A stretch of DNA of 64,000 nucleotides from Bradyrhizobium sp. WBOS07 (GTDB lineage Bacteria > Pseudomonadota > Alphaproteobacteria > Rhizobiales > Xanthobacteraceae). The translations under genes were made by a program, and so were the position numbers. A model generated the notes under the pieces. The model saw nothing but the letters and a program-made list of their open reading frames with translations, made no database searches and was not told where the DNA came from. This document shows positions 35,527-42,705 of the stretch, piece by piece. Position 1 is the stretch's first letter. Every line of letters starts with the position of its first letter. The stretch lies in NCBI RefSeq assembly GCF_024585165.1, contig NZ_CP029008.1, positions 5,599,501 to 5,663,500 on the forward strand, in the 5' to 3' direction.

Positions 35527-35946
35527 GTGGTCCTGAAAAGCGGTTCTTTTGCAATTGCCGTTGCCCTCGTCATCGCATGGGGCGGCATCGCGCGCGCCGA
35601 CGACTACAAGCCAGGCGAATATCTCGGTCTCGATCTCTCCAAGGCCGTGCTGTCGCCAAAGCGTCTCGGGCCCGAGACGCAGTTCGCCCCGCTCGCCCTC
35701 GAGGCGCGCGGCGGCAACGAGGCGCAGGCACGCGCCGAGCCCGTCGACGTGCCGAAGAAGGTGGCGGCCGAGCGCGTCCGTGTGGCAGAGCCGAAGGCCG
35801 CGCATGCGAAGAGCGCGCAGCCGCGCGGCGCAGCCCGCGCGAAGCTGGTGCATCGTCGCGGCAACCCGCTCGACGCACAGGCGATGGACACCCGCATCCA
35901 GACCTGGCCCTGCCGCACCGGCGGCATCTGCAACTGGAAGCGCTAA
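35527..35946 (+). CDS. Exported hypothetical protein (139 aa)
   Basis: Starts at GTG because AGGAGG lies six bases upstream; an in-frame ATG further up overlaps that site. The N-terminus (KSGSFAIAVALVIAWGGIARA) is a signal peptide. The mature region has a YKPGEYLGLDLSKAVLSPKRLGP segment, then a charged Ala/Arg linker and an end with two cysteines (TWPCRTGGICNWKR). This is a frequent Bradyrhizobium secreted-protein pattern of unknown function. Confidence 0.75.
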   Translation: MVLKSGSFAIAVALVIAWGGIARADDYKPGEYLGLDLSKAVLSPKRLGPETQFAPLALEARGGNEAQARAEPVDVPKKVAAERVRVAEPKAAHAKSAQPRGAARAKLVHRRGNPLDAQAMDTRIQTWPCRTGGICNWKR

Positions 35947-35989
35947 GGCGGGATGGGATCAGATCTGATTGCTCCAAGGCAGGTGCGCT

Positions 35990-36108
35990 CCCTCTCCCGC
36001 TTGCGGGAGAGGGTCGGGGAGAGGGCTGTATCCTCAAAGGGACAATCCCCAAGAGGAGAAAGCCCTCTCCCGGCGCTCCCGCCGACCTCTCCCGCAAGCG
36101 GGAGAGGT
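35990..36108. repeat. Dispersed palindromic repeat, CCCTCTCCCGC family, copy 1
   Basis: Bounded by two perfect hairpins: CCCTCTCCCGC-TT-GCGGGAGAGGG (35990-36013) and ACCTCTCCCGC-AA-GCGGGAGAGGT (36085-36108), with inner inverted GAGAGGGCT / AGCCCTCTC segments. The same family recurs at 37.9 and 39.0 kb. The gap of about 340 bases between neighbouring genes holds nothing else I recognise. Confidence 0.85.
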
Positions 36109-36289
36109 GAACGACCCGCGGCAGTCGATTTAACCTAAACCCATTCCGCGCCAGGCAGCGGCGCTGCGGCCGCTGCATCTCGCCCCGTCATCTCCGCGTC
36201 GCAAAATCGTCGGCACGGGGTCAAGAAACCGTAAGCCGGGAGTCAAGGAGCGTAGGCACCTTCCGTCGCGATTCGACGAAGGTTTCCGA

Positions 36290-37864
36290 ATGGCAACGCT
36301 CCGCGCTTCGCGCGCATGGACCCGGCGGCAATTCCTGGTCCGTTCGACCTCGAGCCTGGCGGTTGCCTCGCTCGGCACGCTCGCAACCCCGTATCTCAGC
36401 CGCGCCGCCGATCGTCCGCAGGTCGCCGGCGGCGTTCAGTCCGGCGACGTCTGCGACGGCTCCGCGGTGGTCTGGGCGCGCGCCGACCGTCCCGCGCGAA
36501 TGCACGTGGAGTGCGCGACCGTCGAGAGCTTCAAGACCGTCCTTGCGTCGGCCTCGCGCGATGCGCTGCCGGACGCGGATTTCACCGCAAAGCTGCTGCT
36601 GAACGATCTTCCGCCGGGACAGGACGTCTTCTACCGCATCCGCTTCGACGATATCTCAACCGGCCTTCGCGGCGAGAGCCGCATCGGCCATTTCCGCACC
36701 GCGCCGGCCGCCGGCCGGTCGATCTCGTTCGTGTGGTCCGGCGACGTCGCGGGGCAGGGCTGGGGCATCGACGTCGCGCGCGGCGGCTATCGCAGCTATC
36801 GCACCATGCTCGACAACCGTCCCGATTTCTTCATCCATTCCGGCGATCACATCTACGCCGACTGCACGATCCCGTCGGAGCAGAAGCTTCCGAACGGCGA
36901 GACCTGGCGCAACCTCGTGATCGAGGAAAAGTCCGAGGTCGCGCACACGCTGGCGCAGTTTCGCGGCAATTACAAATACAACCATCTCGACGAGAACTTT
37001 CGCGCCTTCCACGCGGAAGTGCCGATGCTCGCGCAATGGGACGACCACGAGGTCACCAACGACTGGTCGCCGTCCGGCAGCTACGACGACGCAGGCTTCG
37101 AGGATGACGGCACCCCGCGCCTGGTCGCGCGCGCCCGCCGTGCCTTCTTCGACTTCATGCCGATCCGCGATATCGGCGCGCAGCAGGGCCGGGTTTATCG
37201 GAAGATCGCCTACGGCCCGCTGCTCGACATCTTCATGATCGACATGCGCAGCTATCGCGACGATAGCTGGAACAAGGGCAGTGACAGGCGCGGCTGGATT
37301 CTGGGTGCCGAGCAGCTCGCCTGGCTGAAGCGCGAGCTTATTGCTTCGCGCGCGACCTGGAAGGTGATCGCAGCCGACCTGCCGATCGGCCTGATCAGCC
37401 TGGACGCCGTCGCGCTCGGCGACGGGCCGCCCGATCGGCGCGAGCACGAGATCGCCGATCTTCTCAGCTCCATCAAGCGCGCCGGTGTGCGCAACATCGT
37501 CTGGCTCACCGCCGACATGCACTACACCGCCGCGCATCATTATGATCCGAGCCGGGCGCAGTTCCAGGAGTTCGAGCCGTTCTGGGAGTTCGTCTCCGGC
37601 CCGTTGCATGCCGGGACCTGGGGCCCGGCCGCGCTCGATGACACCTTTGGTCCGGTCGCGATGTACCAGAACGGCTGCAGCGCAGCGCAGGGTGAAAATC
37701 TGGCGCCTTGTTTCGGCCTGCAATTCTTTGGCCGTGTCGACATCGACGGCCGCAGCGGCGTCATGACCGTGACCTTGAAGGACGTCGATAATCGCAGCCT
37801 CTGGTCGGTCGACATCGCGCCGCAGCCACAAGCCCGACCGGCCATGGTGGCGCAGCATTCGTGA
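36290..37864 (+). CDS. PhoD-like alkaline phosphatase / phosphodiesterase, Tat-exported
   Basis: A 524-residue secreted metallophosphatase. Residues 1-40 contain a twin-arginine leader (TRRQFLVRSTSSLAVASL), followed by a PhoD N-terminal beta domain (QSGDVCDGSAVVWARAD) and the calcium/iron-dependent catalytic domain with HSGDHIYADC, WDDHEVTND and a later TADMHY segment. PhoD enzymes release phosphate from phosphodiesters outside the cytoplasm. It is flanked by palindromic repeats. No Pho box was identified. Confidence 0.92.
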   Translation: MATLRASRAWTRRQFLVRSTSSLAVASLGTLATPYLSRAADRPQVAGGVQSGDVCDGSAVVWARADRPARMHVECATVESFKTVLASASRDALPDADFTAKLLLNDLPPGQDVFYRIRFDDISTGLRGESRIGHFRTAPAAGRSISFVWSGDVAGQGWGIDVARGGYRSYRTMLDNRPDFFIHSGDHIYADCTIPSEQKLPNGETWRNLVIEEKSEVAHTLAQFRGNYKYNHLDENFRAFHAEVPMLAQWDDHEVTNDWSPSGSYDDAGFEDDGTPRLVARARRAFFDFMPIRDIGAQQGRVYRKIAYGPLLDIFMIDMRSYRDDSWNKGSDRRGWILGAEQLAWLKRELIASRATWKVIAADLPIGLISLDAVALGDGPPDRREHEIADLLSSIKRAGVRNIVWLTADMHYTAAHHYDPSRAQFQEFEPFWEFVSGPLHAGTWGPAALDDTFGPVAMYQNGCSAAQGENLAPCFGLQFFGRVDIDGRSGVMTVTLKDVDNRSLWSVDIAPQPQARPAMVAQHS

Positions 37865-37883
37865 GGGGCGGGCGGCTCGCTTA

Positions 37884-38014
37884 ACCTCTCCCGCTTGCGG
37901 GAGAGGTCGGCGCGAAGCGCCGGGTGAGGGCTTTCTCCTCTTGGGGATTCTCCCGTTGCGGAGGTACCCTCTCCCCAGCCCTCTCCCCAGCCCTCTCCCG
38001 CAAGCGGGAGAGGG
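37884..38014. repeat. Dispersed palindromic repeat, CCCTCTCCCGC family, copy 2
   Basis: Bounded by ACCTCTCCCGC-TT-GCGGGAGAGGT (37884-37907) and CCCTCTCCCGC-AA-GCGGGAGAGGG (37991-38014), with GAGGGCTTTCTCCTCTTGGGG shared with copy 1 in inverse. It contains a short internal duplication (CAGCCCTCTCC twice). The remaining gap to the aldo/keto reductase gene holds nothing else I recognise. Confidence 0.85.
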
Positions 38015-38185
38015 AGCGCACTTCGCCCCTGGCGACGACCTGATCACACCTAACCCGATCTTGATTGGCCGGGCTGCCCTTGCCGGACTATGCTGCTCAC
38101 TCCCGCCATCTCTTTTCCATCACCGAAGAGTCTGCTCATGCGGCAACGCGCGTCCGGCGGGATGCGATACGTCAGGAGCCTGTTC

Positions 38186-39004
38186 ATGGACAATCTGAAG
38201 ACACAGGGCATCAGCATGCCCAAGCTCGGCCTCGGCACTTTTCGCATGCAGGGCGATGCCTGCCGCGCCGCGGTCGAGAGCGCGCTGTCGGTCGGCTATC
38301 GCCACATCGACACCGCCGAGATGTATGCCAACGAGGAGCCGATCGGCTCAGCCATCGCCGCGTCCCGCCTGCCGCGCGGCGAGCTTCACGTCACGACCAA
38401 GGTCTGGCACGAGAACCTCACGCCGGATGCGATCCGGCGTGCCTTCGACGCCAGCCTGAACAAGCTCAGGCTCGACCATGTCGATCTCTATCTCGTGCAC
38501 TGGCCCTCGAAGGCTGCGGATTGGGGTGCGGTGTTCGAGACCTTGATGAAGCTCAAGGAGGAGGGACGCACGCGCGCCATCGGCGTCGCCAATTTCACCA
38601 CGGCGCTGCTCAAGCTCGCGGTCGAGGACATCAGGGCGCCGATCGCCTGCAACCAGGTCGAATATCACGCCATGCTCGATCAATCCAAGGTGCTGGCCTA
38701 TCTTGCGGCGAAGTCGATCCCGCTCGTCGCATATTGTCCGCTGGCGCAGGGGCGGGTTGCCTCGGATCCGGTGCTGGCCGAGATCGGTGCCAGGCACAAC
38801 GCGACCGCCGCGCAGGTCGCGCTGAAATGGCTGCTCGACCAGGACGGCGTCGCCGCGATCCCGAAGGCCTCGCGCCGCGAGAGCCAGCAGGCCAACCTCG
38901 ATGCGCTGAAGATCACGCTCGACGATGCCGACCGCGCAAAAATCGCCGCGCTGCCGAAGGACAGGCGCTGCGTCAATCCGGGCTTTGCGCCGGCGTGGGA
39001 TTAG
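38186..39004 (+). CDS. Aldo/keto reductase
   Basis: A 272-residue NADPH-dependent reductase with an (alpha/beta)8 barrel. The catalytic tetrad is visible: Asp and Tyr in DTAEMYANE, Lys in TTKVWHEN and His in YLVHWPS, plus the IGVANF strand. The C-terminal cofactor segment AIPKASRRES is normal. The start is set by AGGAG seven bases upstream. It resembles the 2,5-diketo-gluconate reductase / DkgB branch; the physiological substrate (aldehyde or methylglyoxal) is inferred from the family. Confidence 0.92.
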   Translation: MDNLKTQGISMPKLGLGTFRMQGDACRAAVESALSVGYRHIDTAEMYANEEPIGSAIAASRLPRGELHVTTKVWHENLTPDAIRRAFDASLNKLRLDHVDLYLVHWPSKAADWGAVFETLMKLKEEGRTRAIGVANFTTALLKLAVEDIRAPIACNQVEYHAMLDQSKVLAYLAAKSIPLVAYCPLAQGRVASDPVLAEIGARHNATAAQVALKWLLDQDGVAAIPKASRRESQQANLDALKITLDDADRAKIAALPKDRRCVNPGFAPAWD

Positions 39005-39030
39005 CGAAGCCGGCGAAGCGTACCGCTGCA

Positions 39031-39177
39031 CCCTCTCCCCTTGTGGGAGAGGGTGGCTTTGCGAAGCAAAGCCGGGTGAGGGGTTCTCTCCGCGCGCGAA
39101 TCTCTTGCGTTGGGGTGCGCTGAAGCAACCCCTCATCCGGCGCTTCGCGCCACCTTCTCCCGCAAGGGGAGAAGGAA
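39031..39177. repeat. Dispersed palindromic repeat, CCCTCTCCC family, diverged copy 3
   Basis: Left end CCCTCTCCCCTTGTGGGAGA with GGG, right end CCTTCTCCCGCAAGGGGAGA with AGG, with inner inverted segments GGGTGAGGGG and CCCCTCATCC. It is more diverged than copies 1 and 2. Confidence 0.75.
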
Positions 39178-39182
39178 GAACG

Positions 39183-39210
39183 CAAAAGAAATGGCCCCGT
39201 GAGGGGCCAC
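39183..39210 (-). terminator. Rho-independent terminator of the His-rich peptide gene
   Basis: On the minus strand TGGCCCC-TCAC-GGGGCCA is followed by TTTCTTTTG. The 7-base-pair stem is perfect and the T-rich tail is in the right place, about 20 bases after the stop codon. Confidence 0.8.
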
Positions 39211-39228
39211 TTCCGTATCTACTCTGCA

Positions 39229-39462
39229 TCAATCCCAGTGATGACGATGGCTGCGCTTGATCACCACGACCTTGTTGCGATGGTGGCCGCGGTGCCAGCC
39301 ATGGTCGCGATGCACGCGGTATTGGGCGCGGGCGCCGTACGGGCCGTGATGATGATTGTGATAGCCGCTGCGCTTGATCACGACCGTCTCCGCACTTGCG
39401 AGCGTCGGCGCCGCGATCGCGAGTGCACCCAGGGCCGCAATTGCATAACCAAGCTTCTTCAT
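39229..39462 (-). CDS. Histidine-rich exported peptide (77 aa)
   Basis: A 77-residue protein with a signal peptide (MKKLGYAIAALGALAIAAPT, cleavage near ASA). The 53-residue mature part has about 15 histidines and many arginines (GYHNHHHGPYGA, HRDHGWHRGHHRN) and two copies of VVIKRS near its ends. The composition suggests periplasmic metal binding (Cu, Zn or Ni), but this is inference. GGAGGAGG precedes the ATG, an EcfG-type promoter lies 32 bases upstream and a good terminator follows. Confidence 0.82.
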   Translation of the reverse strand: MKKLGYAIAALGALAIAAPTLASAETVVIKRSGYHNHHHGPYGARAQYRVHRDHGWHRGHHRNKVVVIKRSHRHHWD

Positions 39463-39493
39463 GACGTCCTCCTCCAATTCGAATGCACATTTA

Positions 39494-39518
39494 AACCGCG
39501 CATTCACACGATCGTTCC
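39494..39518 (-). promoter_or_regulatory. EcfG-type promoter for the His-rich peptide
   Basis: Minus strand GGAAC (39518-39514), 17 bases, GTT (39496-39494), with the full -10 reading GGTT. It is 32 bases before the ATG. Confidence 0.6.
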
Positions 39519-39558
39519 GGAGGAATCGCAGGAGAATTCTGAACAGCTGTTCAGGTGA

Positions 39559-40011
39559 CTAATCGCAACGCTGTTGTGGCGGCGTCGGTGCACCCGTCGC
39601 GACATACTTGCCGTCGCGGATCGTGTACTCGCCGCGCTCGCTGCGATTGTAGATCGCGCGCAGGCTGCCGTCCCTCAAGTGCGCCAAGCCGAACTCACGC
39701 GCCTGGTGCAGCGAAGGGAAGTACACCATCACATTGAGCAGGCCGTCGGCGCTGATCGTGGCCGACACCACCTCGTTCTCGTCCTTGGCGTCACCGAAAT
39801 TGCGCCGGTACATCACCCGGCCGTCCTTCCGGATCTCGTAGCTCAGGAGCGCGCCCTTGTCGCGGTCGGGCTTGGCGGCGCAGTCGACCGCCCACGAGCC
39901 GAGCAGGCCCCATTGCTCGATCGTCGCAGCCAGTGTCTCGGCACCGGCCGCAGGCGTCATCGCCGCCCACAGCAGCGCAGCCGGGATCCAACGGCTCAAA
40001 CAACGCGTCAT
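39559..40011 (-). CDS. Exported hypothetical protein (150 aa)
   Basis: A 150-residue protein with a signal peptide (CLSRWIPAALLWAAMTPAAGA) and a mature beta-rich domain beginning IEQWGLLGSWAVDCAAKPD and ending YVATGAPTPPQQRCD. The pattern (G-x-W-x-x-DC ... KDGRVMYRR ... ERGEYTIRDGKYV) is common in Bradyrhizobium secreted proteins of unknown function. The two mature cysteines could form a disulphide. An AAGGA site precedes the ATG. Confidence 0.75.
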   Translation of the reverse strand: MTRCLSRWIPAALLWAAMTPAAGAETLAATIEQWGLLGSWAVDCAAKPDRDKGALLSYEIRKDGRVMYRRNFGDAKDENEVVSATISADGLLNVMVYFPSLHQAREFGLAHLRDGSLRAIYNRSERGEYTIRDGKYVATGAPTPPQQRCD

Positions 40012-40170
40012 GTCCTTGAAGAACCCCGCCTCGAAGAATTCCAAAGTGTAGCATCCCGCCCGTTTGCGTCCATGGCCGCCGCCGATCACTCGCGAATTTG
40101 ATCCGCGTCAATGAGCCCGGTCTTTTCCGGGGTAGGATAGCGTTTCCCGAAGGCGAACCTGGATAGACCA

Positions 40171-40443
40171 ATGCTGAATCAAGTCATGGATTTTGCGGGC
40201 GAAGTGCTGCCGGGGAGCTGTGCCGTGCCGCCTTATTCCGAGACCGAGTTTCTGACCGAGCTGGGCGATCGCCTGCGGTCCTCGCGCATGCGCTGCGACC
40301 TGTCGCGCCGCGAGCTGGCCCGCCGTTCCGGGATCTCCGAGCGCTACATCGCCCAGATCGAGGCCGGCAAGGGCAACGTCTCGATCGTGCTTTTGCTGCG
40401 GCTTGCCTCGGCGATCCACGGCAGCCGGACCCAGGCAGCCTGA
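40171..40443 (+). CDS. XRE-family helix-turn-helix protein, BoxR-like HTH without the kinase-like domain
   Basis: A 90-residue protein, nearly all helix-turn-helix: LGDRLRSSRMRCDLSRRELA, then RSGISERYIAQIEAGKGNVS and a final ILLLRLASAI-type helix. This HTH strongly resembles the N-terminal domain of BoxR/BzdR regulators, which carry a shikimate-kinase-like ligand domain at the C-terminus. Here the protein ends right after the HTH, so it would need another ligand route. No benzoate genes are nearby in this window. Target unknown. Confidence 0.82.
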   Translation: MLNQVMDFAGEVLPGSCAVPPYSETEFLTELGDRLRSSRMRCDLSRRELARRSGISERYIAQIEAGKGNVSIVLLLRLASAIHGSRTQAA

Positions 40444-40458
40444 CCGGCTCTTGCCGGA

Positions 40459-40794
40459 TCAATAGGGCTGGAAGACCGCCTCATGCCCCACTGACCAAGC
40501 CTCCGTGTCTGACGGGAAGTACCGCGTCATCGTCACAATCTGGTCTGCGTTCGATCGGTCTTTCCACAAGAATCCGTAGGTTCGGTGAGGCGATTTGATC
40601 CTCTGAGGCCCTTCGAACCGGTCAGACGCAATCCCACGTCTCGCGCACTCCGCTTGAAAGGCAAGCACGGCGTCTTCGCGAGCACTGGCTTCGGTACTCG
40701 TCGCGAAGTCCAAGACTTCGGCGGCGGCAACGACCAAGACGAGCGCGAGCACGATCCCGCCAAGCCAGGCGAAGATGCGCGCCGCTCGCCTCAT
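40459..40794 (-). CDS. Membrane-anchored hypothetical protein (111 aa)
   Basis: An 111-residue protein with one N-terminal transmembrane helix (about residues 8-28) and a soluble C-terminal domain (AFQAECARRGIASDRFEGPQ, then a YGFLWKDRSNADQIVTMTRYF segment). The start codon abuts the stop of the aminotransferase gene (TAGATG), so the two are translationally linked. No domain is recognised. Confidence 0.7.
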   Translation of the reverse strand: MRRAARIFAWLGGIVLALVLVVAAAEVLDFATSTEASAREDAVLAFQAECARRGIASDRFEGPQRIKSPHRTYGFLWKDRSNADQIVTMTRYFPSDTEAWSVGHEAVFQPY

Positions 40795-42027
40795 CTAAGC
40801 CCGCTTCTCCACATTGGCGCTGCGGGCGGGCACGCCGAACTCCTTGCGGCAGACCTCGGCCAGCACGGCGACGCCCTCGCGAATCTGCTGATGCGTCGGA
40901 CTTGCAAAGCACAGCCGCAGCCGTGAGCTGGAATGGCCCTTGTTGGTCGACCATTCCGGCCCCGGATTGATCGAGACGCCGGCGGCGAGCGCTGCCTGAT
41001 ACAGTTTCAGCGTATCGACCTGGTCGGGCAGCTTCACCCAGAGGAAGATGCCGCCCTTGGGCTCCTCGAATTCCGCCGCCGTCCCGAACTGCTCGTTCAG
41101 CGCCTCCATCAGCGTGTCGAGCTTGGTGCGCAGGGCCTTGGTCAAGGCCGGCACGTGGGTCGAAAAATGCGGCTTGCAATAAGTGGCGAGCACCATCTGC
41201 TCGAGTGCGCCGGAGCCGGCATCCGTCTTCAGCGCCAGCATCCGCGACATCACCTCCCAGGGCGCGACGATGAATCCGACGCGCAGCGCCGGCGCGATCG
41301 ATTTCGAGAACGAGCCGATATGAATCACGCCGCCGCTCTCGCTCATCGCGTAGATCGCGGGCGGCCGCTGCCCGGACCAGACGAGGTCGGCATAGCAATC
41401 GTCCTCGAAGATCGGCACGCCATATTCGCTCGCAAGCTGGACCATCTCGGCGCGGCGGCTCTCGGGCATGATGCCGCCGGTCGGGTTCTGCACCGTCGGG
41501 ATGGTGTAGATGTATTTCGGACGGATGCCGCGGCCCTTCAGATCGGCCAGCGTCGCGGCCAGCGCGTCCATGCGCATGCCGTCCTTGTCGAGGGGGACGC
41601 CGACCACGTTGACGCCGAGCCGCGCCAGGCGGGTCAGGGAGCCCTGATAACTGTCCTGCTCGAAGATCACGGTGTCGCCGCGGGTCAACAGCGTCGCGTT
41701 GACGAGGTCGAGCGCCTGCAGCGAGCCGGAGACGATCAGGAGATCGTCGACGGTGCAGGTGATGCCGGCATCGCGCTTCAGCTTCGTCACCAGGAATTCG
41801 CGCAGGGGCAGGTAGCCTTGCGGGCCGTGCGCCAGCCCGTAAGTCGCAAGCGAGCGTCCCTCGCGCCGCAGCACCGTGTTGGTCGCCTCGATCAGCTCCT
41901 CGAGCGGCACCTGCTCGGAATCGTTATTGCCGCCGACAAAGCTGTATTTGGCAAGGCCCGTCCAGCGCGCGGACGGGGCCGGCAGCCCTGCCGGAAACAG
42001 GGGCGCGAAATCGAAGCTGGACGTCAT
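40795..42027 (-). CDS. PLP-dependent aminotransferase (class I, MocR/2-aminoadipate type)
   Basis: A 410-residue fold-type I aminotransferase. The PLP lysine lies in HIGSFSKSIAPALRVGF, and the Asp that contacts the pyridine nitrogen is in FEDDCYADL. The sequence resembles LysN / 2-aminoadipate and aromatic aminotransferases (TYGLAHGPQGYLPLREFL, PTVQNPTGG). There is no N-terminal GntR domain, so it is not a MocR regulator. The ATG is set by similarity of the N-terminus (FAPLFPAGLPAP). It is followed directly by a small membrane-protein gene. Confidence 0.92.
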   Translation of the reverse strand: MTSSFDFAPLFPAGLPAPSARWTGLAKYSFVGGNNDSEQVPLEELIEATNTVLRREGRSLATYGLAHGPQGYLPLREFLVTKLKRDAGITCTVDDLLIVSGSLQALDLVNATLLTRGDTVIFEQDSYQGSLTRLARLGVNVVGVPLDKDGMRMDALAATLADLKGRGIRPKYIYTIPTVQNPTGGIMPESRRAEMVQLASEYGVPIFEDDCYADLVWSGQRPPAIYAMSESGGVIHIGSFSKSIAPALRVGFIVAPWEVMSRMLALKTDAGSGALEQMVLATYCKPHFSTHVPALTKALRTKLDTLMEALNEQFGTAAEFEEPKGGIFLWVKLPDQVDTLKLYQAALAAGVSINPGPEWSTNKGHSSSRLRLCFASPTHQQIREGVAVLAEVCRKEFGVPARSANVEKRA

Positions 42028-42093
42028 TGGGGCGTTCCTCGTTTCTGTTCTTTTGGAGCCGGCGTTGCACCGGCCAGTCTTGTGTCTTGGCCG

Positions 42094-42112
42094 GCCGTCC
42101 GGGCCGGACGGC
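42094..42112 (-). terminator. Hairpin directly after the DUF3124 stop codon
   Basis: GCCGTCCGG-G-CCGGACGGC is a perfect 9-base-pair dyad starting one base beyond the stop codon. A second dyad, CCGGCCA / TGGCCGG, follows within 30 bases. The two together probably end the DUF3124 transcript. Confidence 0.6.
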
Positions 42113-42113
42113 G

Positions 42114-42641
42114 TTATTTCCTGGTGACCGTCCGGGTTGGACGGCCCTGGCTGATGAAAGCGTAATGCGCATTGGCGACGCCGCCAACCATCAAGGCCTC
42201 GACCACGGGCTCGGCGATCTCCCCTGTCGCGGCCCAGTCGACCAGGAAATTGGCCCCGGTCCCGCCGCGCACGTCGTCGATGGGAATGAAGACCGAGACG
42301 GTCGCCAGCGGCTTCAAGGCCACCGGCGCCTTCAGATAGTTCTCGACCTGCTTGCCTGCGGTGTCGAAATAGGCGATGCGTTTCATCACCAGCGGCTGGG
42401 TCTCGGAGGCGTTGTGAACACTCAAGGTCACCGAGAAGTCGATGCGCAGCTTGCCCCGGCTCATCGCCACGCTGGAGTAGGCGGGCACGTAGAATCCGCC
42501 GGAGACGGCGAGTTCTTCCTTCGGCATCGCGGTGAGGGAATCGGCAAAGTTCTGTTCGATATTGACTTTGGATTGTGCGGCGGCGGGCACGGCAACGGCG
42601 AGGGGGCATAGCAGCATTGCTGCGAGCAACCCCTTTCGCAT
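42114..42641 (-). CDS. DUF3124 exported protein
   Basis: A 175-residue secreted protein with a signal peptide (MRKGLLAAMLLCPLAVAVPA, cleavage near AAAQ). The DUF3124 body has YVPAYSSVAMSRGKLRIDFS, LSVHNASETQPL and the YLKAPVALKPLATVSVFIP strand, ending in GTGANFLVDWA. The function of DUF3124 is unknown; the fold appears all-beta. It is divergent from the Kef-type antiporter gene. Confidence 0.85.
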   Translation of the reverse strand: MRKGLLAAMLLCPLAVAVPAAAQSKVNIEQNFADSLTAMPKEELAVSGGFYVPAYSSVAMSRGKLRIDFSVTLSVHNASETQPLVMKRIAYFDTAGKQVENYLKAPVALKPLATVSVFIPIDDVRGGTGANFLVDWAATGEIAEPVVEALMVGGVANAHYAFISQGRPTRTVTRK

Positions 42642-42705
42642 GTGACGAATTGCTCGCTTGCCGCGCCGCAACCCGTCTCTAGGGTGCAAAACGGACCAAT
42701 TTGGT

